Below are positions 1 to 13,400 of a DNA stretch of 64,000 nt, piece after piece (within the stretch, counting starts at the first letter, position 1; every line of letters begins with the position of its first letter). Under the pieces are notes generated by a model, which saw nothing but the letters and a program-made list of their open reading frames with translations, was not told the origin of the DNA and did not search any database. Source of the DNA: Aquila chrysaetos chrysaetos (lineage: Eukaryota > Chordata > Aves > Accipitriformes > Accipitridae); assembly GCF_900496995.4 (NCBI RefSeq), contig NC_044008.1, forward strand, positions 124,001 through 188,000. Reading direction: 5' to 3'. Position numbers and translations under genes: made by a program.

Positions 1-2686
1 AATATTCAGGTACCATGCTTCTGTGCAAATAAACAACAGGCAGAAGGCATTTAAGCATTAGTAAGAGGAGAACAACAACCAAAGTACAAATGTCTACTGT
101 GCATGAGATTGTTGCAGCATCAGACATTACAAATTTAAGCTAAGCCAGCATTCAGATAACTTGCCTTTATTATTTTACAACATGTTTGAAGCTCAACTAA
201 AGCAACCAAAAATCTTTATGAAAAGAGAAGAAATAGCACATACTAGGTATTACCAAGATTTCTTAAGAATGGTTTGGCTCAGGTGTAAAAAAAAAAAAAA
301 AAAAAAAAGAGGTTTCACCTTGTTCTGTAAGGTGATTCACCACAGGACCGAGAGGCACCAGGAGGTATACAAAACAGATGCTAAGTGTCACTAGAGAAGT
401 TAAAAAACATTTCTTGAGCACTTACAAGGAGGGGAAAAGAAAGAAAAAGAAAAAAAAAAAAGAAGTACTTTCATAAGAATCCTCAAAACAGAGAGCATCT
501 GCTGTCATCTCATATATCCAAAGGCTTCCCTGGATATTAAAAATAATTTTTGACACTATCTCCTGCATCTAACACAAAATATTTCAATATTAGATCTCCT
601 GATAAAGTTCACAGACCATCTTTAGATTTGCAAAATAAAGACTCTAGAGAAATGGGACTCTACCGTTTTGACCACCTTTACTCAGGTACAGTCTTGGTGG
701 AGCAAAGAAACATTAATATGGACACAACAACTGGCAGCTATCTAAGTAATGGTGATTGTGATCTGATAATTATTATGTGAAAATACAGCGCCACTAAGCC
801 AGTGTTACCCGTACTTGAAATTTTGAAAGGGTCGGTTTCCCCAAATGTAATAATTGCAAGTGACTAGAAAAAAAATAAACATTTAAAATGAGAAGTGTAA
901 GCTAGGATTTATCATTTAATGATATCCCAAATTAATATCCAAAAAGAAAGCACAATCTAAAGAAGAAAGGTGAAAAAAATAGTTACAGGTTAATAGTTAC
1001 AAGAAAACCACACATAATTTAACAGAAACTCAGGGAATCAATAAAATATCAATTGACAGTAGCATTAAGGACAGCAAGATTTCAGACCTGTATAAACGCA
1101 TACTCAGTCATGAGCAGATCCACCATTGGATACTGCTGGTGAAAATAAAAGCAGCAATGCAAAAAATGCAGAAATATTCCGCACATCCTTTTGATCTGTA
1201 CCTGGAACAAAACAGTGACTGCATTTAATCTCATATAACAGTAAGGAAGGAAAAAAAATACTGATGTATTTAGTCAAGGAAGCTCTACGGCAGCACTTCC
1301 TACAATTAAACATTTTTCAATCAAATGACCAATGTTTCACATAGCTGTCTGAAACTAGACAAAGAGTAACTTGCCTTTGATCTGTGACACAATAATGCAC
1401 TAGTAACTTCGGGACTTGGTCAACAGCTTTAGTGACTAGTATCATCAATGCTAGTCATGCATAGCTTCAGAAAATTAAGTCAAGCTAACAAACCTCTTAC
1501 CCCAAGTACATTATTACAAAGGTACCTTCACCAACACAGTGCATTTGAAATTATCCAAAAGAAATTCACTCAGTACAACATGGCACCTTAATTAAAAAAA
1601 AATCAGCATTGTAAGAAGCTATTAGGGGGAGAGTTTAAATGGATTAAAAACTCCTACAGGAACAGATCTCAAAATGCATCAAACAGGAAAACATAAATAA
1701 GCATGTCAGATCCTTGCATTGTACCTCAAAACCAAGTCCTCATGCACCACCATATAAAAATTTTATCAGTTATCTGGATAATGACTTTGTCCATATAATT
1801 TACAAAGGACATGGAACTCAGTGCTTCAATGCTGAGCTCTGGGCAGAAACTCTACAGCTTCTGTGCACCAGAATTAACTTCTCTGGCTTTTTATTATGGA
1901 TTCAAGAAATCTACAGCTCTAATAGCCACTATCAAGTTTCATCAGAACTACGCATCTCATGCCCCAGGCAATCTAAAAGCACAAAATAGAAGATCCTTCA
2001 CAGGCACTGGACTACTCCACATCTTTCTGCAACTTCCCCTGGCACTTCTGTTGCAGGCTTGTCAGCCCAGACAAAACTGAACCAACAGGATATGCTGCTT
2101 TCCTCTCAAGAATGGCTTCTAACTGTGCCCTCCGCCAGATGCTTAAGATATGAATCCCGATACAAAACTGAAGACAGCCGTGTTTCTCAGCTTGGAACCA
2201 GGAAAGCAAGGACAGGAGAGTTAATATTGCCCTGCTTACTGCTGCATTTTCTCATATTCTTTTTCCCCTCTCTTCTCTATAAGGGACTGTGGGAACAGAG
2301 TAAATATTAAGAATCTGAGGCCTACTATCAGCAAAACCAATTATATCCTAACTGGAACTAGCAACTCCCTTTCCACCTATCCCTTTGATGAACTCACCCA
2401 TACTGCTTATATCCAAATAAACACGGGAGGGACCAGTGAACTGCATGGCTAGAAGTCTATATCGAGTTGGAGTACTGCTACTTGAGAAGTTTTTTCCTAA
2501 AATGCCCCAGCACCTGTATGCTGCATGAATAACATAATCCCAGGTAGCACAACATAATATGCATTAGGTCTTTCCCTCCCCCATACACCTTAAAACACAG
2601 CATGGCTCTATGTCTTGTTAGGGGGCTGACCCAAACAGTGCACCTAGCAGCTACTTCCAGCTCAGCAAACCATACCCCTGGGTAAT
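1..2686. other. AT-rich stretch downstream of NME6, no recognised gene
   Basis: I find no exon of a known family here on either strand. It lies 3' of NME6 and may hold that gene's 3' UTR and the edge of a further neighbour. A pure A tract lies at 287-308 and a second A-rich tract at about 430-462. Two minus-strand open frames (2012-2209 and 1104-1313) resemble nothing I know. The latter ends in a hydrophobic stretch and follows a plausible acceptor, but neither can be called a gene. Confidence 0.5.
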
Positions 2687-4195
2687 TCAGGTCAACTCTG
2701 TTTCTTCATCCCTGAACACACAGTGGACATGCTCCTCTGCATTGTAATACACCTGTCCAGAGCGCAGACGTGGCTCTTCCTGCTGGTACCAGAGCTGTTC
2801 ATTGAACTCGGGGAAGAAAAAGGCAATTTCTCTGCTGGCTGATGCTGGTGAATCTGTTGGAAAACAGAGGAAAACAGGATGAGAAATGCCAGTCTGGCAC
2901 CACAAATATGTGCTATGTTCTAAAGGGAAGGGCAGAAGCCATAAAGAAAAGTGCCAGGCTCGACTGCACCAGGACAGGTGTGACTGGAGTCTGCAGAAGT
3001 GAGCAAATCATTAACTCTGACTCCCAGAAAGGAAAGAAAGCAAAGGCAGGCAAAATACCATCATTCACACCTCCCTGAGCTCCAGTCTTTGCCCAACACT
3101 CAGCCAAGAAGGACAGGTCTACCTGAGCCATGAGTGGTATTCCTGGTGTCAGTAAGGCCATAAGCTCCTCGGATGGAGTCTGGGACACTGTTTCGGGCTC
3201 GGAATACTTTCGTGGGTCCCATCAGGGATCTCCAGAGGGGTACAGCATTCTCATGGGCCAAGATATAAGCCCACATGGGGCCACTGAGAAAAGGACCAGG
3301 GAAGAGCAGAAGTAGATAAGGTTACAAAAGGGCATAGCTCCTTCATTCTTATAAATACAGCAAGTGCAAAGAAGCAAGGAAGTGCAACCACCATGCAGTG
3401 CTTTCTGGGAGGGGACACAGACATTGAGACCATGCCTCAGAAGCAAAGCATTTGCACAAATGACCTCCTCCTAGGTGACGGTACCACAACCTTTGGGGAT
3501 GCCCCCCCCCGCCAAGTACTGCTGTTGTCACAGGAGAGTTGGTTCCTGACACTTCTCCACCCGCGAGCCCGGAGCCTTCCACCTCAGTACACCACAAGCG
3601 CCAGCTCCTGATGAAGCGCATCCCACGCCGAGGTGGACCCCTCCAGATGCAGAAGCATTGCTCAGGCAAGACACGGGTCCACCTGCAAAGCGAAGCCAAC
3701 TTCCTCCCCGCGCAGCCCGGCTGCGGGCACGGCAGGTACCTGGCCATGAACTCCACCAGCCGCTGGTAGAAGAAACGCCCTGCGGGAGAAAGACGGCCCG
3801 AGTCGCACGGCCCAGCTCCGCCGGCCCCGGCGCTGTCCGCCGGCCAAGCTCGTCCGCCCGCAGCGCCCGCCCGCCTGCCCCGGCCCGCCTACCCGCATGC
3901 TCCCGGTAGAAGCGGCGGCTCTCCTCCCGTCCGCAGCGCAGCTTCTTGGCACGCACGATGAGGAACCGGTTGCTGAGGATGGTTTCGTGCACGGCCTGCG
4001 GGCAGAGGCGCAGCGGCTGGGCGGGTGACGCGCATCACCAGGACGCCCCGGACGGGACCGGACCGACAGACGAGAGCGGAGCGGTCCGGTCCGCCCAGCT
4101 CTCACCTCTAGCACCAGCGGGTGGGCCACGGCGTCCGGCTTCAGCAGCGCCAGCGTCAGCTGCAGCGGCCGCCCCGACAGTCCCGCAGCCGCCAT
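2687..4195 (-). CDS. NME6: NME6, nucleoside diphosphate kinase family member 6
   Basis: Five coding exons on the minus strand: 4106-4195, 3893-3995, 3740-3779, 3123-3283 and 2687-2853. All four introns are GT-AG and the phases join exactly, giving 186 residues, the length of the human protein. The N-terminus reads MAAAGLSGRPLQLTLALLKP; the LALLKPDAV strand starts the NDPK fold. The active-site signature NTTHGSD straddles exons 4 and 5, with the phosphohistidine at residue 129. The C-terminal exon holds SREIAFFFPEF and an acidic tail. NME6 is a group II NDPK-family protein found in mitochondria, with weak or no NDPK activity alone; that is family knowledge. The ATG at 4195 is chosen because the conserved N-terminus begins there; the frame is open further upstream. 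It shares a short promoter with RABL2. No frame breaks are seen. Confidence 0.96.
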
Positions 4196-4446
4196 GGCGC
4201 GCCCCTCCGCGAGCGCCGTCGCGCCGGTGACGGCGGGCAGGGCGGGGCGTCGTGCGCGTGACGTACTTAACAAGGGCGGGGCGGAGCGCTCAGTCACGCA
4301 CGGAGTGGCCGGGAGGCGGGGGGGGGCGGAGCCGGAGGCGGGGGGACGGAGGCGGGGGGACGGAGGCGGGGAGGCGGAGGCGGGGAGCCGGAGCCGGAGG
4401 CGGGGCCCGCCGTGTCGCGTAGCAGCGGGGACGCGGAGGCGGTGGC
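4196..4446. promoter_or_regulatory. CpG-rich bidirectional promoter between NME6 and RABL2
   Basis: Only 251 bp separate the two divergent start codons, so the segment should hold both 5' UTRs and the shared promoter. It is very GC-rich and CpG-rich, has no TATA box, and carries a CRE-like TGACGT core at 4259-4264. From about 4314 to 4405 there is a tandem purine-rich array based on GGAGGCGGGG units, with several G-runs of four or more on the plus strand and therefore G-quadruplex potential. The bidirectional role is inferred from gene geometry. Confidence 0.75.
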
Positions 4447-7400
4447 ATGGCGGATGCGGCGGCGCCGGAGCAGGCCCGGGATGAGGCCGCGGCCGGCGCT
4501 GAGGAGACCGTGAAGATCATCTGCCTGGGCGACAGCGCCGTGGGCAAGTCCAAGTGAGTGGCCGCGCGAGCACGCTGCCTCCCGGCCGGTTCCCCACGGG
4601 GAGGGGAGGGGAGGGGCGGCTCGGTCCCGCGGCCTAACGGCTGTGGTGCTCTTCCCGCAGGCTGCTGGAGAGGTTCCTGCTCGACGGCTTGTATCCTTTG
4701 GTGCGCCTCTTAGTTCCCGTCCCTGTTCCCGGGCCTGCGCCCTGAGCAGCTCCGTGCCGCTGCGCAGGTGGCGGCCCGGCCCGGCGGAGCGCGGCGGGAG
4801 GCCCGGCCCGGCCCGGCCCGGCCCGGCCCGGCGAACTGTGGCGGGCCCGGCCTGGGGAGCGGATGCCGGCCCGGCGCCGGCGGTCGCTGCGGAGTGGGGG
4901 GTCGTGCTCCTCTGTCGACTCCTTAACACGGGCACAGCCGCCCCCAGCAGCTCTCCACCTTCGCCCTGACGCTCTACAAGCACCGTGCTCGGGTGGACGG
5001 GCAGGCGGTCCTCGTGGGTAAGTGCGGGGGGGCCCAGCTGGGTGTTCCGTGGGTCCCGGGGAGAGGGTGATGCCGGCTATGTGCGGGGAGGGAAACGGCG
5101 ACGGTGCAGTTAGCATACTCAGCGGTGTACGGACCCAAAAACGTGGCAGAGGAGTTCCTTGCCGTGGCAAGAGGATGCCAAACAGTGGTTTGTAGGCACA
5201 GAAATGGGGGAATGAAGGGATCAAAGAACCACAGAATGGTTGAGGCTGTCAGGGACCTCCAGAGGTCAGTCTGTCCAACCCCCTGCTCAAGCAGGGCCAC
5301 CCAGAGCCAGCTGCCCAGAGCCATGTCCAGATGGCTTTTGAATGTTTCCAAGGAGAGAGACACCACAGCCTCTCTGGGCAACCTGTGCCAGTGCTCAGTC
5401 ACCCTCACAGTGGAAAAAGTGTTTCCTGATGTTCAGAGGGAACTTCCTGTGTTTCAGTTTGTGCCTGTTGGCTCTGGTCCTGTCACTGGGCACCACTGAA
5501 AAGAGCCTGCCTCCGTCTTCTTTACACTCTTCCTTCAGGTATTTATACTCATTGATGAGATCACCCCTGAGCCTTCTTTTCTTTAGGCTAAAGAGTCCCA
5601 GCTATCTCAGCCTTTCCTCACAGGAGAGATGCTCGTGTCCCTTCATCATCTTCCTGGCTCTTCATTGGACTCCTTCCAGTATGTCCATGTCTCTCTTGTC
5701 CTGGGGAGCACAGCACTGGACCCAGCACTCCAGGTGTGGCCTCACCAGTGCTGAGCAGAGGCAAAGAAATACTTTGCCTAATGCAGCCCAGGATACCATT
5801 AGCTTTCCTTGTGGCAAGGCCACATTGCTGGCTCCCAGTCAGCTTGGTGTCAGCCAGGACTCCCAGGGCCTTTTCTGCAAAGCTGCTTTCCCCAGCATAA
5901 ACTGGGGGGTTGTTCCTCCCCAGATGGAGGACTTTGCACTTCTTCTTGTTGAACTTCATGAGGTTCCTGTCAGCCCATTTCTCCAGCCTGTCCAGGTCCT
6001 TCTGGATGGCAGCACAACCCTCTGGTGTATCAGCAACTTCTCCCAGTTTTGTGTCATCTGCAAGCTTGCTGAAGGTGCAATCTGCCCCATCATCCAGATC
6101 ATTAATGAAGATGTTGAACAGGATTGGACCCAATATTGATGCCTGGGGTACACTGCTAACTGGCCCCCAACTAGACTTCATGCCACTGATCACCATGCTC
6201 TTGGCTGGCCATTTAGCCAGTTTTCAGTCCACCTCACTGTCTGCTCATCCAGCCCATACATCAACCACTTCTCTATGAGGATCTTATGGGAGACAGTGCT
6301 GGAAGCCTTACTGAAGTCTAGGTAGACAACAGCCACTACTCTCCCTTCATCTACCAGGCCAGATCACTGTTCAGTTATTAGGTTCTTCAGCTATGCCAGT
6401 AATCTTTTACATTTGACTTCCAGGCAAGGAGATATCTAAGTCAAAGGTTATCTTTGTTTTTTTCAAGGAACTGAATACCTGTCAAAGTAATTGCTGCAAG
6501 AATGCTGATTTAGCTGTGTTGGTCACTGTTAGTCAAAGTGCTTGTTGCTCAGGATGCAGCGTCACAATGGAACTAAGCTAACTAAGATTTAAATTTTATG
6601 AAGCTAAGCTAGCTGCCCATGAAAGTTGCAGTCCTTTTCCCCTATGTACCACCAGTGTTCACTTATAGGCCTAGCCCTGTCCATTGTCAAACCAGTTCAG
6701 GAAGCTAACCATGCATATTAACTGCTCACAAAGTAAGTGAATGGGTTTCTACTTATTTGGCTTTCTAAAACATTTCACCATGGAGGTTTATACACACCAG
6801 TGCTGGTGAAAGGGGCAGGTGGGAATGCACAGGCAAAGGAAGGAAGAGTAGAGAGTGGGCTTGCTCTTCCTTGTGAGCTAGGTATTATATCAGTTTAGCT
6901 GCAGTATGAAACCATCTTCAGGCTCCTTTACTCTGTCAGTATAGTAAATAAGGGAGAAGAAATATGCCATATGCTAATTACAAAATAGTCTACAGTGGGA
7001 TTTAGCTGCCTATCAGCACCAATTCTAAAAATCCATGCTATAGATTACTATTTTAGTTGCTGTTTTTTTAATACATTTTAACACAATCTTCCTATTATTG
7101 GTCATCCTTTTGTTGGGTATTTTTGATTAGTTAATTACTTTGGGTGTATGTACTAATCGCTATATTTCAAGTTTATAGAATATTTAAATTCTTTCTCTGG
7201 ATATGTCCAGCCTGTATGATATTACCATAAAATACCACCTATTTTATCTCAGTCTTTGTTAGTTTTTTTGATAGACTACAAGCATCCTAGCTTTATCTGT
7301 CATCTGTTTATCAGTCATACTCTCAAATATCCCATAACTTCAGTTTTACCACAAGTGCTAACTTTCTATTTTTTGTGCCAACGGAGCATTGCTTTAACCT

Positions 7401-10400
7401 ATATGAATTAGCATCTGACAGCACAGTATTGTTCACTGTGTGTTACAGATGGAAGTTCAAGAAAAACATTGTCTTATTCTATGGTTTGAGTTGATATTCT
7501 GTACTGCTGCCTATATCACTATGACTTCTGTGTTTTCAGAGTATTGCAGCTCTGGAAGGGACTGTGAGAGGTCATCTTGCACATCTTTGCACTGGAGAAA
7601 CTCTTTACTTAATGATACTCTTCACTGATATATATATATATATTTTATGTATTTAAAGACTTCCAATGACAAAGACTGCTTAGGCCATTGTCGTGGTTTA
7701 AGCCCAACCGGTTACAGAGCACCACGAAGCTGCTCGCTCACTTCTCCCTCCCCAGCCCCGGTGGGATGAGGAAGAGAAAATATAAAGAAAAGCTTGTGGG
7801 TCAAGACAAGGACAGGGAGGGATCACTCACCACTTGTGGTCACAGGCAAAAGACAGGCTCAACTTGGGGAAGAAACAAAATCAATTTAATTTACTACAAA
7901 TCAAATCATAACAAGGATACTGAGAAGTAAAATCAAACCTTAGAACACCTTCCCCCCACCCCTCCCTCCTTCCTGGGCTCAACTCCACTCCCGGTTTTCT
8001 CTACCTCTTCCCCCCAGTGGCACAGGGGGACGGGGAATGAGGGTTGGGGTCAGTTCATCACACGTTGTCTCTGCTGCTCCTTCCTCCTCAGGGGGAGGAC
8101 TCCTCACTCGTCCCCAGCCTGGGGTCCCTCCTGTGGGAGACAGTCCTCCGCGAACCTCTCCGGCATGGCTCCTTTCCACAGGCTGCAGTCCTTCAGACAC
8201 AGACTGCTCCAGCGCGGGCTTTCCCATGGAGTCACGGCCATCTTCAGGGGCATCCACCTGCTCTGGCGTGGGATCCTCCATGGGCTGCAGGTGGGCATCT
8301 CCTCCACCGCTCACCTCCATGGGCTGCAGGGGGACAGCCTGACATCTCACCACAGGCTGCAGAGGCATCCCCTCCTCCGGCGCACCTCCTCCCCCTCCTT
8401 CTTCACTGACCTCGGTATCTGCAGAGGTGTTTCTCTCACATCCCACTCCTCTCTCCACTGCAGGTTTCCATTCTTAAATATGTTCTCCCAGAGGTGCTAC
8501 CACCATCACTGATGGGCTAGGGCTTGGCCTTGGCCAGCGGCGGGTCTGACTTGGAGCTGGGGAAGCTTCGAGCAGCTTCTCACAGGAGCCGGCCCTGCAG
8601 CCCCTCCGCTGCTACCAAAAACCCCACCACACAAACCAAAACAGCAGGCTATTCCAACATATCAGGGGTCTTACTGCTAGAAAGTCTTTCTTTCTTGATA
8701 CTTAATGCAAATCCTCTTTATTCAAGGTAAACCAGTTATTTCCTGTGTTTCCTGGACACTGAACAAGTTTTTTCCCTTTCCGTTTGCACCAGCTTTCTAC
8801 ATGTTTGAACATTGTACCTTTCGCCTTTATTGGTGAATGAAAAACTGGACATGAGCCAGCAATGTGCGCTTGCAGCCCAGAAAGCCAATTGATCCTGGGC
8901 TGTGTAAAAAGAAGCGTGGCCAGCAGGTTGAGGGAGGTGATTCTTCTACTCTGCTCTGCTTGAGACCCAACCTGAAGTACTGCATCCAGCTCTGGGATCC
9001 CCAGTACAAGACAGACATGGACCTGCTAGAGTGGGTTCATGAAAATTATCAGAGAGCTGGAGCACCTCTGCTATGGAGAGAGGCTGAGAGAGTTGGGGTT
9101 GTTCAGGCTGGAGAAGAGAAGGCTCTGGGGAGACCTTATTGTGGCCTTCCAGTATGTAAAGGGGGCTTACAAGAAAGATGGAGAGGGACTTTTTACCAGG
9201 GCCTGTAGTGACAGGACAAGAGGCAACAGTTTTGAACTGAAAGAGGGTAAGTTTAGATTGGACATAAGGAGGAAATGTTTTACACTGTGCGTGGTGACAC
9301 TCAGGGACCACTGGAACAGGTTGCCCGAAGAAGCTGTGGATGTCCCATCCCTGAAAATGTTGAAGGTTGGGCTGGATGGGGCTTTGAGCAACCTGATCTA
9401 GTGGAAGATCATAGAACCATAGAATCGTTTAGGTTGGAAAAGACCTTTAAGATCATCGAGTCCAACCATCAACCCAACACCACCATGCCCACTAAACCAT
9501 GAGGATGTGCCATGTCTACACGGTTTTTTAACACCTTCAGGGATGGTGACTCCACCACTTCCTTGGGCAGCCTGTTCCAATGCCTGACAACCCTTTCAGT
9601 AAAGAAATTTTTTCTAGTATCCAATCTAAACCTCCCCTGGCGCAACTTGAGGCCATTTCCTCTCATCCTATCACTAGTTACTTGGGAGAAGATGTCCCTG
9701 CCTACAGCAGGGGGGTGGACTGGATGATCTTTAAAGGTTCCTTCCAACCCAACCCATTCTGAGATTCTATTTCTTCTCTCTTTTAGGGTAGATGACATCA
9801 CTTTATTCTGCCTTTTCTCATAGGGCATGTTTTCTAGATCTCTTGCCATTATTTATGGTTCTCCTGAATTCTATTCAGTTGGTTCATGTTTGAAATACAT
9901 TTTACAAAGGTAGAGATGGTTCTTCATCAGAGTCTTATCAGTGTACAGCATCACTTTGAGTGAGGAAATGCTGCAATTCGTCAACAACTAATATCTGTAA
10001 TACAGCGAAGCATCACCCACCTCTTTTGCCGGTTGCATTGTTCCTAACCTGGTTAGTAACAGTGGTTTCAGTAATTAACTAATGTAGGTAAACTGAGATG
10101 GTTCCATGTAAGTTCATAAAGAGAATTAGAAACCATCCTGGGAGGCAAGAAAGATGATGAACAGTGCTTAGCTGAATATGAGCTTCAAAAGAGGGCTGTA
10201 TTCCAAAGAGCTAAGGTGATCTTTGGATATGAAACCAGAATATTAATTTCAGAGATTGTATAGCTATCCCAAATTTGAAACATTACACTAAGACTCCTTT
10301 TTGAAACCACTACAGCAAGACTGTGTCTAATTCTTATTTCTGTGATTCAGTAAAAGCATTGAAAAATGGTGGAGGTTTGTGGTGGGTTGACCTTGGCTGC

Positions 10401-13400
10401 CCACCAGCTGCCCACCATGCCACCCTGTCACTCCCCCTTCTCAACAGGACAGCGGGAGAAAATATGATGGAAAAGCTCGTGGGTTGAGGTAAGGACAGGG
10501 AGGTTACTTACCAATTACCATCATGGGCAAAACAGATTTGACCTGGGGAAATTAGTTTAATTTATTGATGATTAATTGTAACAGCGTAGGATAGTGAGAT
10601 GTAAAACAAAACTAAAACCACCTTCCCTCCATCATCCCTCCTTTATTCCCGGAGTCAACTTCACTCCTAAATCTTCTACCTCCTCCTCCCCCCGAGCTGT
10701 GCAGGAGAATAGGGAATGGGGATTGTGCTCAGTTCATAATAGTTTGCCTCTGCTGCTCCTTCCTCCTCACACTCTTCCCCTGCTCCAGTGTGGGGTCCCT
10801 CCCATGGGATACAGTCCTTCACAAACTTCTCCAACTTGGGTCCTTCCCACAGGCTGCAGTTCTTCAAGAACTGCTCCAGCGTGGGTCTCCCATGGGCTAC
10901 AGCTCCTTCCAGAAAACCTGCTCCTGCATGGGCTACTCTCCACAGGCCACAGTTCTTGCCAGGAGCCTGCTCCAGTGTGGGCTCTCCATGGACTGCAGCT
11001 TCCTTCAGGGCACATCTGCCTGCTCCTGCGTGGGGTCTTCCCCAGGCTGCAGGTGGGTATCTGCTCCACCGTGGACCTCCATGGGCTGCAGGGCGACAGC
11101 CTGCCTCACCATGGTCTTCCCCACGGGCTGCAGGGGAATCTCTGCTCTGGTGCCTGGAGCACCTCGTCGCCCTCCTTCTTCACTGACCTTAGGGTCTGCA
11201 GGGCTGTTTCTCTCACATTTTCTCACTCCTCTCTCTACAGCTGCTGCGCAGCATTTTTTACCCCTTCTTAAATACGTTATCACCAGTGTCACTGATTGAG
11301 TGTGATTTGGCCAGAGGTGAGTCTGTCTTGGAGCTGACTGAAACCGGCTGTGCCTGACATGGGGTCAGCTTCTGGTGTCTTCTCACAGGAGCCACCCCAG
11401 CAGCCCCTGCCCCCCACCCCTTACAAAAACTTGCCACTTAAACCCAGTAAAAGGTTTCAGAAAAGAGCCATGAGAGCAATTGAAAGATGGTAAAAAGGGG
11501 CCTAATGATGGGAGACTGAGTAATTCATCTGGCCTGTGTTATACAGGAGTTCACAGTGTCTTCTATTTTCACCTTTTATGAACATAATGCTGATCATCCA
11601 AGCTACCTTGCAGAGAAGACCTGTCATGAAGTGTGATTTGTAAAGACCGGTAGTTTGATCTGAAGGCTTTAAATTGTGCAGATTTACCACTTCCCTTGCT
11701 AGTTTAATTTTTACTCTTAATGGCCATTGCCAAATTCTGTGTGGTAGAGTTAGGATTGCATTAAAATGTGGTGTATTTCTTTACTATATGAATCTTATTT
11801 TTCCCAAGGGTTTTAAGGTTGATAAATTCCTATGTTCTGGAGTTACATGGGGTATGACAGGCAAGATCTGGAGGATTTAGTAATAAAAGCATCAGTGTTT
11901 TTCAATAAGCCATGACAAGTTCTCTCATGACAGCTGCCACATTATTTGGGAAGTTAATTTAGGGACATTCAGTAGGTTGTGGTCACTGGCACCTCTTTTT
12001 TCCTTGTAAGTGTGGATTCTGAAATGGCACATTAAAAGGATCAAGCAATTTTAGAAGCTAAGCAGAACTAGCCAAAATTAATGCAAATGTGTTCTGATAA
12101 GTACTTGCCTATATTTTGGGCAGTTTAAGAAGTTACCATCCTGCAAGTCTGATACAGTATCCAGTCAGAAACTAGTTTCAATGCAAAGTAAACACTAAGG
12201 AAAGTGGCTTATTCAGCTTAGGGTGGAGTGGCGTGCTTCAGTCTAGCTGACAGAAGTATAACTGTATCTGATGGTTCTTAGTTGGAAGTTGTGTAAATTT
12301 ATACAACAAATAAGACACAAATATTAGCCTATAAATCCAGTAAGAGGAGGTGGGGAGATCTCTACCTGAGACGCACAAACAGAAAAAGGCATTAAAATGT
12401 TGATGACTGTTCAGGTATGCTTCATGATACCTAGTCTACAAGGTACTTAATGAATTGGGACTTGTCAGTCTCAGGCTAACTGACTTACCCTTTGTAATTT
12501 TAGAACGAGTCATGCCCCTGGAAAGAGCAGAGTTAGACTGTCTGCGAAAGGAGATGGAACATTTCCTATGACAGGCACCTGGCTATTTATCACCGTGTCA
12601 GCAATCAAGCTGTTTCAAGATGTTTAGATTTTGTTTCCTGTTGTCATCTCTAGTGACAAAGAACCACACGTTGTTATGACTCTTTGCACTTTTGACTAGC
12701 TTTGTCTTACTGTCCTTTATAAGTCACGTCTACTGATGACTTCTCTTTTGCTAATATGTTTATAGCAATGTTCAGTGTCAGCACAACTTGTAGCTAAGCC
12801 TAGCTAAGTAAAGGTCCTAGTTTTGCATAATCTCTTAGCCCTGGAATGTTTCGGATTAGTGAGGTGAAATCTAATTTGTGACCCTGAGTAGATGGTCTGG
12901 GCTTTGTGTCCTGGGTTTAAGTTGTGAGGAAGACAGAACCTGGAAAGTTGTGTCATTCTAAGCTTGTTTTTTGTGTCTTACAGACTTCTGGGACACAGCT
13001 GGACAGGAGAGGTTCCAGAGCATGCATGCATCCTATTACCATAAGGCTCATGCTTGTATCATGGTAAGGGTAGTGTCTCAGCTGTGGTCTGATGGAATTT
13101 TGACTAATAACAGTCCCAGCTGACACTTGGCCTGTATGTTACTTTTTATGATTACGCTGCCTTATATTTCTTGTCTCTTCCAGTGGTTTAAAAAAACTTT
13201 CCTATATTGTTCTTTCTTCTCTCACCAGATAAAACCAGTGTAGTTGGGTATGTTTAGCTCTCTTCTGCCTTTCCTGATAGCACTCACTATATTCCCTGAC
13301 TTTGCTGTCTTCTAAATTTCCTTACTTTTGTCACTGCCTTTCCAGTAAGGTGGTACGTACAACTGAAAGTACTTATTTACAAGCAGTCCTGTCAGAGGTG

